Below are positions 45,984-56,100 of a stretch of DNA of 64,000 nt, in pieces. Both the position numbers and the translations under genes were made by a program. Position 1 is the stretch's first letter; each line of letters starts with the position of its first letter. Origin of the DNA: Anaerococcus vaginalis (lineage in GTDB: Bacteria > Bacillota > Clostridia > Tissierellales > Peptoniphilaceae); NCBI GenBank assembly GCA_018363915.1, contig JAGZMY010000008.1, positions 23,803 through 87,802 of the forward strand. The letters are read 5' to 3'. The notes under the pieces were generated by a model. That model searched no databases. It was not told the origin of the DNA and saw only the letters and a list, made by a program, of their open reading frames with translations.

Positions 45984-47126
45984 TTACCTTTCTATGCTAT
46001 TATCCTTTTTCTTCTTTTCATCCACTTTCATATCCCCTTTAGTCTTAAATTCCTTTAATTTCCCTAGTGTTGATATTTTTGCTTTAGTATGCTCTTTAGC
46101 TTTTAATAATTTGGCAGAGTATACTTTTAGATTTGTGTATTCCTTATTATCCTTTCCCATACTTTTCTTTTCTTTGCCAAATAGGTGTACAAAATCTCCT
46201 TTTTTCAAATTTTTTACTTGATTGATTTTGTCATTATAGGCGTAGCAGCTGATGAATTTTGCATTTCCTTCCTTGTCATTTTCAGCAATAGAAAAGGAGG
46301 CTACTTTAAAGTCCCTCCCATCTTTTGATTTTAAATCTTTAATTTCTATATCAGTTGCTATATTTCCATCTATATTTAATGTATCCTTTTCTTTATTATC
46401 TATATCTTTCATCTCTTTATCTCCTTGTTCTTGGTTAGCTTCTAAATTTTCTTTTAACTCTTCTTCGTCTATATATTCAATAAACTTTTCATCAATAAGA
46501 CCCATAACTGAATCGTTCATATAATTATCATAGGCATTATTAAGAACATTTTCATTTTCTACTCCTGTTTCAAGAGATATAATACCTTTTACAAATTCTT
46601 TATGATTATATTCTGCTAAAAAATCTATTGTATTTTTCATGCTTTCAAAATTTGTATTTTCCATATTTGCTATTGTTTTTATATCACTTGCGTATCTAAC
46701 AGACTCCCATTCATACTTTCCACTTTCTTTATTAAACTCTACTCCTGTGGCTAAAATAAATTGATTTCCGTCAAATAAGGTGGCTTGATTATCTTTCACA
46801 TCCAATACCATAGTGTCTCCAAATTCAGTTTCAATTACATTTCCCTTTTTTATATTCATTTTTATTCCTCCATTTCTATTTTTCTCTCTCTTATCTGTTA
46901 AATATTTTATTTCTTCTTCCTTTCCATCACTAATAATAAATTGTTTTATTTCTTCAACTGTTGGATCATCGATTGTAGTCTGAATAAGTTCAACTAATTT
47001 ATCTTCTGAAGTGGCAAAATTTTTAATTCCATATTCAACTATATTGTTAATTATTCTCTGAGTAGCACCATCAAAAGAAAAATTTTCTCGAATAAATTCA
47101 TTAAAGCTATATCTATCAAATTCCAT
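45984..47126 (-). CDS. Conjugative-element protein with C-terminal OB-fold (SSB-like) domain
   Basis: The 380-residue protein has an N-terminal segment of about 90 residues (a DUF found in clostridial elements, not named here), a middle domain from MNIKKGNVIETEFGDTMVLDV to about 230 with the YodL/DUF4316-like look, and a C-terminal single-strand-binding OB fold (NIATDIEIKDLKSKDGRDFKVASFSIAE ... CYAYNDKINQVKNLKKGDFVHLFGK). It lies 33 bases after the giant methylase-helicase gene and ends the conjugation operon next to the intron remnant. Likely protects or manages transferred single-stranded DNA; inferred from the OB fold. Confidence 0.65.
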   Translation of the reverse strand: MEFDRYSFNEFIRENFSFDGATQRIINNIVEYGIKNFATSEDKLVELIQTTIDDPTVEEIKQFIISDGKEEEIKYLTDKREKNRNGGIKMNIKKGNVIETEFGDTMVLDVKDNQATLFDGNQFILATGVEFNKESGKYEWESVRYASDIKTIANMENTNFESMKNTIDFLAEYNHKEFVKGIISLETGVENENVLNNAYDNYMNDSVMGLIDEKFIEYIDEEELKENLEANQEQGDKEMKDIDNKEKDTLNIDGNIATDIEIKDLKSKDGRDFKVASFSIAENDKEGNAKFISCYAYNDKINQVKNLKKGDFVHLFGKEKKSMGKDNKEYTNLKVYSAKLLKAKEHTKAKISTLGKLKEFKTKGDMKVDEKKKKDNSIER

Positions 47127-47159
47127 ATTCTTTTTCCTCTAATAATCTCATTTAAAGCT

Positions 47160-50100
47160 TTATCTGCCACATGGTTCACTATTATTTATTTCTTTTATAT
47201 TATTATTTACTGCTAAATTCCCCTTATATTCCTTTAATTTATCCATAATAGATGTTTTTTCTTTCCTTTCAAAATCTCCTATTTCCTGCACTTTACTATC
47301 TCTAAAGTCAGCATCATTTCTATCTATTATTCCATCTAAGTCCATATCTTTAGATAATGGATCATAGAAGTTGCCATCATCATCTATTTCAAGTCCCATT
47401 ACTTCTCTCAGTTTTTCTTCATTTACTGATACAAGCTCACTAAAATCCCAAAAGCCAATAGATGTCTTTATCTGTACTAGCCCTTTTAAATCACTTGCAT
47501 CTAAGGGATCATAGGTGTATTGAAAGCTGTCAATTAGGTTCTTATCTACATAAGTGTTCATCTTGTAATTTATTAAATCTAAACTTACTTGTATTTCATG
47601 TTTTTCATCTGGTGTAGTTGTATAAGCTATTCCTATATCTGTTAAGTCAGGAAATATAGTATCAAAGTCCTCTAACCTGTTTTCTTCATCATATTCTCTG
47701 TTAAGGAAGTCTATCAATTCTTCCTTTACTTCTTCTAGTAATGGATTATCTTGGCTTATATCTTCACTTTTTCCCATATCTAGTAAATTATTTACTTCTG
47801 CAAGTCTTAGTGTCTTATCCTTTAAAAGTTCAGCTTGTGGAAATGTCTTTTGTATTTCAATTTTAGCTGTTTGAAATTGCTCTTCTGTATCTTTTAGTTT
47901 TGAAATTGTATTTTCTAATCTTTCTGGTAATTTATCCAATACATTATCCATTCTTGTTATATTACCTATTTCATCTGTTCCAAACTCTCCTCTATATTCT
48001 CCCTTACCTTTTAATATAAAGTTATATTTATTGAAAAAAGAATCATATTTTATGGATAAATCAAAATTTCTATATTCACCTATTTTTTCTCCATTTTTAT
48101 CCATTTCCCTATATATTTTAACTCCCTTAATTTTGTTCAACAAAAACTCTCCAGCTATTTTCTTATCTATATACTTCTTTCCGTCAATAATTAGATAGGT
48201 AAATTTATTATCTTCTTTTAAATTTTTATCTACTTCTCTATAAGGCTCAACATTTTTAATATCTTCCTTTAAGTTCTCTATCCTTTCTTTTAATCTTTCT
48301 ATTTCCTTTGGATAAAATTTAACTACTTTATCTTCCAGCTTGTAAAGATTTGATTTAAAATTGGACTCTAGCATTTTAAGTTTAGAAACTTCAACATCAA
48401 GGTCCATCTTCTCCTTTATTAATGGATTTCCTGTTGCAAGAGCTTTGATTTCGGCATAGTTTAATGTGGCTTCGTCTACATCTTCTGCAACTCTTACAGG
48501 AGTCTTTGACGTCATAATTTGGGAAATATATTTTTGTTTATTCTCTAAGGTTTGGAATAGGTAGGCATCAAAAGTATTTTCTGTTACATATCTAAATATA
48601 TGGACTTCCTTATTCTCATTTCCCTGCCTCACAATCCTGCCTGCCCTTTGAGAAAGATCAGCAGGTCTCCATGGTATATCAAGATCGTGAATTGCAATTA
48701 GTTTGTCTTGGGCATTAGTACCTGCTCCCATTTTCTGTGTTGAACCAAGTAAGACTCTTATTTCTCCCTTTCTTACCTTATCAAAGATAGCGTCTTTTTC
48801 CATATTGTTTTTTGCCTTATGAATAAATTCTATTTCATTTTCAGGTACTCCCATATCTATAAGTTTTGTTTTAATATCATCATAGATATTAAAATCACTA
48901 CTTGGTGTAGACATATCACAAAATATTAATTGAGCAGATTTTTTATCTTTATATTTATCCCAAATGCTAAATACATTGCTTACACAGGCATTCACTTTAC
49001 TATTCGAATCATCAGAAAGTAAAGGATTGATTAACCTTTGGTCAAGTGCCATTTTCTTTCCGTCATTTGTAATCAAAAGCATATTATCAACGCTTGCGTC
49101 CACTTCCTTATTTCTAACCTTATCTGCTCTCTCAGAAAAAGTTTCAAGAATTTCTTTTTGTTCTTCGGTAGGCTTTGTTTTTATAGTTTCATAATGGGCA
49201 ATTGGTGTAGGAAGATTTAAAACATCAGCTGTTTTAATATCCATAAATCCTTTTACAGTATTCATAAGTTCAGGAAGATTATAAAATTTTGCAAATCTGG
49301 TTTTGCTCCTATAACCATTACCCTCAGGATTTAATTCTATTGCCGTTATTGTTTCTCCAAAAGTAGACGCCCAAGAATCGAAATGTTGCAATTTCATCTT
49401 TTTTAATTCATCATACTGTAAATATCTCTGCATGGTATAAAGTTCAGCCATACTGTTGCTTACTGGTGTACCTGTAGCAAATACTAATCCTTTATTATTA
49501 GTAATTTCATCCATATAGCGGCATTTCATAAGCATATCTGATGATTTTTGTGAATCTGTAGAAGTAATTCCTGCTACATTCCTCATTTTAGAAAATAGAT
49601 AGAGGTTTTTGTATGCGTGGGCTTCATCTACAAATAACTTATCTACTCCCAGTTCCTCAAAGGTTACAACGTCATCTTTCTTATAATCAGCATTTAGTTT
49701 TTCTAACTTTGTCTCTAATTTTTTCTTTGTTTTTTCTAATTGCTTTACAGTAAATCTTTGATCCCTTTCCCTTTTATATTCATCTATATAGTCAATGATT
49801 TCATCAATTTGACCTTGCAATTCATATTCTTGTCTTTCTTTTGATATAGGAATTTTTTCAAATTGACTGTGCCCTATAATAACAGCATCAAAACTTCCTG
49901 TAGCAATACGACTACAAAATCTTTTTCTTCTATCTGGTGTAAAATCTTTTTCTGTAGCACATAATACATTAGCTCCTGGATAAAGTTCATTAAATTCTCT
50001 TCCAAATTGCTCTACAATGTGGTTAGGAACAACAAACATTGACTTATTACTCATACCAAGTCTTTTTGACTCCATGGCTATACCTATCATTTCAAAGGTT

Positions 50101-53100
50101 TTTCCTGCTCCTACTTCATGGGCAAGTAAAGTATTTCCACCAAACAACCCTCTTGCTATTGCATCTTTTTGATGTGCTCTTAATTCTATTTCAGGATTCA
50201 TTCCTTCAAAAGTAAGATTAGATCCATCATATTCCCTTTGTCTTATGGAATTGAATCTTTCGTTATAATCTTCTACTAATCTATTTCTTCTTTCCACATC
50301 ATCAAATATCCAGCTTTTAAATTCTTCTTTTATCATCTCTTGCTTACTTCTTGCAAGCATTGTTTCTTTTTGATTAAGCACAGATTTTTTCTTTCCATCA
50401 CTGTCTTCTACTTGGTCAAATACCTTAGTATCTCTTAAATTTAAAGTATCTTCTATCAATTTATAGGCATTTACCCTATTTGTGCCATAGGTAAAAGAAG
50501 CAAGGTCATTGTCCCTATCAGAGCTTTTTCCTTCAACTCTATATTCTCCTGTAAAGTCAGAATACTTAATATCTATATTCCACCTTGATGAAACTGGTGT
50601 TTTCAACAAGTCAAACATAAATTTTTTGTAATCTTGTTCCGGTATCCATGTTGCGCCCATTCTAACTGTAATTTCACTTGCATCTAGTGCTTTAGGCATA
50701 ACTTCCATTAGTTTTGCTTTTTGAAAATGTAACTTTTTTAACTCTTCTTCTAACACCTCTCTATCTGCTGAATTTTCTTCCTTTTCTAATTCTCTTTCAA
50801 TATTTTTAATATAAGAGTCTACAACTTTAATTTTATCTCTTATATTTCCTGACAAATATTCATCAGCACTTACATAAGGTCTTGAAAAATCTCCTAACTC
50901 TTTAGCAGACTTAAATGGATTTATATCATTAGGTTCAAAGGAATCTAAATTTAAAAATATTTCTCCCTTTAATTCCTCTATTAATTTATCTGTTGATTTT
51001 CCTGTTAACTCTTCCATGTAATCAAAATTAATTTTACCTTTTTGACTAATAGAAAGTACCAGAGCATCTATTGCCCTATCTGTATGATCTATTATGACAG
51101 CTTTTTTTATAGTTCTCTTGTTAAAGATGTCAGATTTTCCTATAAAGTTGCCTTCTTTATCTAATTTTTCCAAAGTTGAAATTAAAGAAAAATTGGCATC
51201 TTCTCTAAATAACTTTTTATTGGTTTTTGAATTTAGTCTTCCATATTTGCTATTGAAATCATCGTAGAATTTATTGAGATTTTCTTGTTCTTTTTTTATA
51301 TCTTCATCTGAATAGTCTTCTCTTTGATAGGTTATAACTTTCCTTAGACTTTCATTTAATCTTAAATATTCTTTTACCTTATCTTTATCCCTTTCGTTTA
51401 AGGATATTTTTTGCATAATTGAATTTTCTCTAAAATATATTTCATCATCCACTAAAGCAAAAGAATAGTTTTTAACACTATCATCAGCTGGTATTGTTTC
51501 TTCTCCTAAATCATCATTTATTTGAGCTTCTTCATACCTACCTTGAATATTTTTAATAGCTTTTTTTAGTCCTTCTTCTAAAGAAATATCTTCATTTTCA
51601 ATACATACAAGGCTTGTCCCAAATCTTGACGGTATTTCTTCCATAGTCCCTATTACCATCTTAGGATTATCAACAAAATATTTATTATATATTAGTCCTT
51701 TTTCGTCTTTATCTAGCTTTACCCAGTCTTCATCTAGCTTTAAGAGCCTATCTCTCTTTTTTAAAAAGATTATATCTGAAGTTACTTCTGTGCCAGCTAC
51801 CCCTTTAAATGTTCTATTAGGTAGTCTTATTGCTCCCAAGAACTCTGCCCTTTCCGATATATATCTTCTAACATCTTCACTTTTTTTATCCATTGTTCCT
51901 GAAGATGTTATAAAAGCAATTATGCCTCCATCCCTAACCTTATCTAAAGTTTTAGCAAAAAAATAATCGTGAATTAGAAAGTTATTTCTTTCATACTCAC
52001 GATCTGCTACTTTAAATTCTCCAAAAGGAATATTTCCTATGGCCACATCAAATAGGTTATTAGAAAAATTGGTTTCTTCAAATCCTTTTATTTGTATATT
52101 GGCATTAGGGTAAAGTTCTTTGGCAATTTGTCCACTAATCCTGTCTAATTCAACTCCATAAAAGTTTGACTCTTTCATTTCTTCAGGTAGATTTCCTATA
52201 AATCTCCCTGTCCCAGCACTTGGTTCTAATATATTTCCTTTTTCAAAGCCAAGATTAGAAAGACTTTCATAGATAGAGTCTATAACTACTTTCGGCGTAT
52301 AAAAAGCCGTTAAGGTTGATTCTCTTGCCCTATTATATTCTTTCCCAGTTAGATTTTCTTTTAAAAAGTTTCTTGCATCAAGCCATTGACCTTCCTTTTC
52401 TTCATTAAATACATCAGAAAGTCCTCCCCAGCCGATATACTTTGCCAAAATTTCCTGTTCATCTTTTCTTGCACTTCTATTTTCTTTTTCTAAAGCCTTT
52501 AAGACATTTATAGCTTCAATGTTGTTTTTTAATCTCTGTGAAGGTGGTAGGTTTTCTTCTTCATTAATAATTTTATAGTTTTCTAAAGAAACTTCAGAAA
52601 TCCCTTCTATATTTTCTCTATAAGTCTTTTTGTCTTTTTTAACTTCTTCTTCGTTATTATTGTCAATATCTTCAAAGCTGATTTGTTCTACCAGTTCCCC
52701 TTTATCAATAGATTGTTTTTCTTTTTCACTAGATTTATATACTTCTAAATCAAGATTTTTGTAATCATTAAAAAGAATTGTTTCACTTCCGGTAATAAAA
52801 CCATTCATTAGTCCTGTGCTATCTTCTAGTTCTATAGTTTTAGGACTTGTATTATCGTTAATGGCGGTTATAGTGTATTCTTTCCCTTTGTATCTAACAC
52901 TCATACCTTCTTTAAATGGATTTTCTTCTTGCCTTGTTCTATCATTTTCTATTTGCTGATTTAAATATCCATTTAAAAGCACTTCTCTATGTTTGTCATC
53001 AAGTAAATAAGGTAAGTTACTTAATATGTCCTTATAACTTTTATATTTTATAGCTTGATTAGAATTTAAAATATATCCATTGTATCGTAAATTTTGTCTT

Positions 53101-56100
53101 AGAGTTTTTTCTTTTATATCTAAGATTAGCTCTACATCAAAGCCTTCTTTTCCATCGATTGTCTCCTTAATACTATCTGGGATTTTTAATAGTCCTTCTT
53201 CTATTTTCTTTGATAGTAGTAAGTATTCTTCATTTTGAGGATCAAAATAGTATTCTCTTTTTTCTTTGATATCCTTATCTATTAACTTGGAAAGAACTTC
53301 TTTCTTATCTCTTATTTCTTCAATTTTGGATTTTTCTTCTTGCGATAAATTTATATTAAAAGTAATTTTATTTTCTTCATTTATATGTGCTAAATTTTGA
53401 TATGCTCCACTGATTTCAAGATTTTTATTAAAAACATATATATCATTATAATAATCCGGAAATTGCTGATTAAAACTTTGAACATCTATATCATAGCCCT
53501 TCTCAAATTTTGTAACTTTATCATCAGCAATTTCAAATAATCCTTCTCTTTCCAATTCTAATACATCATTTAAATTTGTAAGGTTTACTTCTTTCATTTT
53601 GACAGTAATTTCATCAAACAAACTGTCTATTTTTCTGCTATCCTCAAAAGATTTCCCTTTATATAAATTGTAGATCTTTCCTTGTGAGTTTTCCTTTCTT
53701 GGATAAACTCTAATTCCTGTTTCTTCTAGTTCTATATCCTTTGTTTTCTCTTTATCTACTAAAGCATAATAATATCCTACTTTTACTGCTAATTTATCTT
53801 CTACAATCTCTTTTGTTAATTTTTCTTCTACTTCATTTCTTAATACTTCTAAAGCTTTTAAATCGCTTCCTTTAAAGGAATGTGAAAATAGTTTTAAGTC
53901 CTTATCAAAATAGGCATCATATGAATAATATGTTATTGGATTATGGTTATTATCATATCCACTGGAAATATCTTTTATTTTTAAATATTTATTATCCTCT
54001 GTTCTAACTATATCTCCCACTTTTATAGAGAGTATCTCCTTATCATCTTCTATATTGTTTTCAAGTGAATTATATAAATACTGTCTATATCTATTTTGGG
54101 TTCTAAGACTTAATTCTTTAACCTTATCTATTGACTTCATATCATCTGGAAGATTTCCTTGCTTATCGGCAACTTCTCTCATGATTTTTGCATATTCTCT
54201 TTGGAATACAGAGTTAAAACTTGCTAAGGTATTATTTCCTAAGTTTTCTCTTGCCTTTATAATTTCATTTTCTAAAACTTTATCCTTAACTAATACATCA
54301 AAAATTCTATCTTCAATTTGATTTATTGAAATTATTTTTTCATCTATCTTATTTTCTTCTATAGTTTGATTAAGTTCTATCTGACTTTTTCCTATTTGTT
54401 CATAAAGAAATTCAAAGTCTCTTTGGTTGATCTCATTTCCATCACCTATGTCTATCTTATAGTGATCAACTATTTTCCCATCTACTATATGGTTAAAATA
54501 GAATTTGGAATACCCCTCCCACTTATCAGTCATCTGCCCATATTCATCTTCTCCTAAGGTCTTATTATGAAGTCTTATCTTTTCATCTATTTCCCTTATT
54601 TCATCTAATAATTCTTTAGTCAGCCTTTGTCCTGCATAATCTTTTTCTATTAGACTTGAACCCTCATTAAACTCAATTATCCAATAATCATCTTTTATAT
54701 GGCTATCTAAATCAAAACCTATATTCTCTTTATTTTTATTAGTATAAAATTCCTTAAATTCTTCAAACCCATTTACTATATCATCATCTATAACTTCTTT
54801 GTTAGAATTAACTACAATATTTGGAATATCATCATATCGACTTTGACTTTCTAAAAGGTAATATTCTCTTCCTTCTATTTCTTCCTTTTCTTTAATATAA
54901 AAAGTGTCATGTATTCCCTCAAGAATAATTCCATCGTCTAACTGGTCTAATGGTATATCTAATTGTTTTTCAAAGGCTATGGAATATATTTCTTCTTTTA
55001 AAAAGTTTGGTATAAATTCATCATAAATGATAAGTTTTCCATCATCACCTATACTTGCTACAGACTGTCCTTGATAATAATATATAGAACTATTATTTGT
55101 TCTTTCTATATATACATCATTATCAGTTGGAGGCAAATCATCTTGATAATTTATATACTCTTGGCTTTCTTTTTCTGTTTTATTGATTTCCTGATCTGTT
55201 TTTTTCTCCCTATTTTCTTCAAAACTTTCTTCATCTATATATCTATTCTTTTTAATAAGGTCATTAATTCTTCTTGCAACATTAGACCAAGATAGTAGTA
55301 TTTCTTTTGCATTACCTTTATTATATTTTATTCCCTTCGCATCGTGCCACTCACCACTTTCTCTTGCAGCAGATAGTGCATGAGAACTTCCACCTACGCC
55401 ATATTCATTTTTCAAGAAATCTGCTTGTTCTTTTAAATCATGCTTTTCAGTAAAAAATTCATATATTCTTTTCTTTCCATCAGAAAACCCGCTTCCTCTT
55501 TTTAAGCTTTCATCTATCTCATCTTGTGTTATAAAACTCTGAATAGGTGCAATATCCTTTAAATTTGACCTATATAATTTTCTTTCTATTTCTAAATCAT
55601 TGATATCATTATAGATTCTAGATAATTTATAATGATGAAATCTTAAAATATCAGGATTAATCTTATATTCTTCTAAAAATACCTCGTATTCTTTTCTGAG
55701 TTTATTTATAAAATTTTTATCTTCAAGTTTTTTCCCGAGATTTTCTTTTTCATCTGGGAAGCCTCTTCCTTTTATATCATTAAGAATCGCTAAATATCTG
55801 TCCTTAGTTTCATCAGAAATATCTCTCTTTAAATACAATAATTTTTCTGCTATTTTTTCTCTTTCATATGTGGCACTTTCTATAACCTCCACATTGCTAG
55901 CAAATTCTCCTCTATCTAATAAATCATTAATATTATTAGCTAAATCTTTCCAAGAAACTATTTGCCCTTCTCTATATCTTGCCTCATCTCCATCTTTAAA
56001 AATTGCTCCTTCCTTTCCAAACCATGCAGATATCTTTCTTCCTTCAATTTCAAGACCATTGGCTCCCTTATATATTTCTTTCAAAAAGTTTACCTGTTCT

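Noticed and set aside
45702..46058. Small frames in both directions in the intron relic region
   Set aside because: They are pieces of decayed maturase (minus) or its complement (plus), not intact genes.
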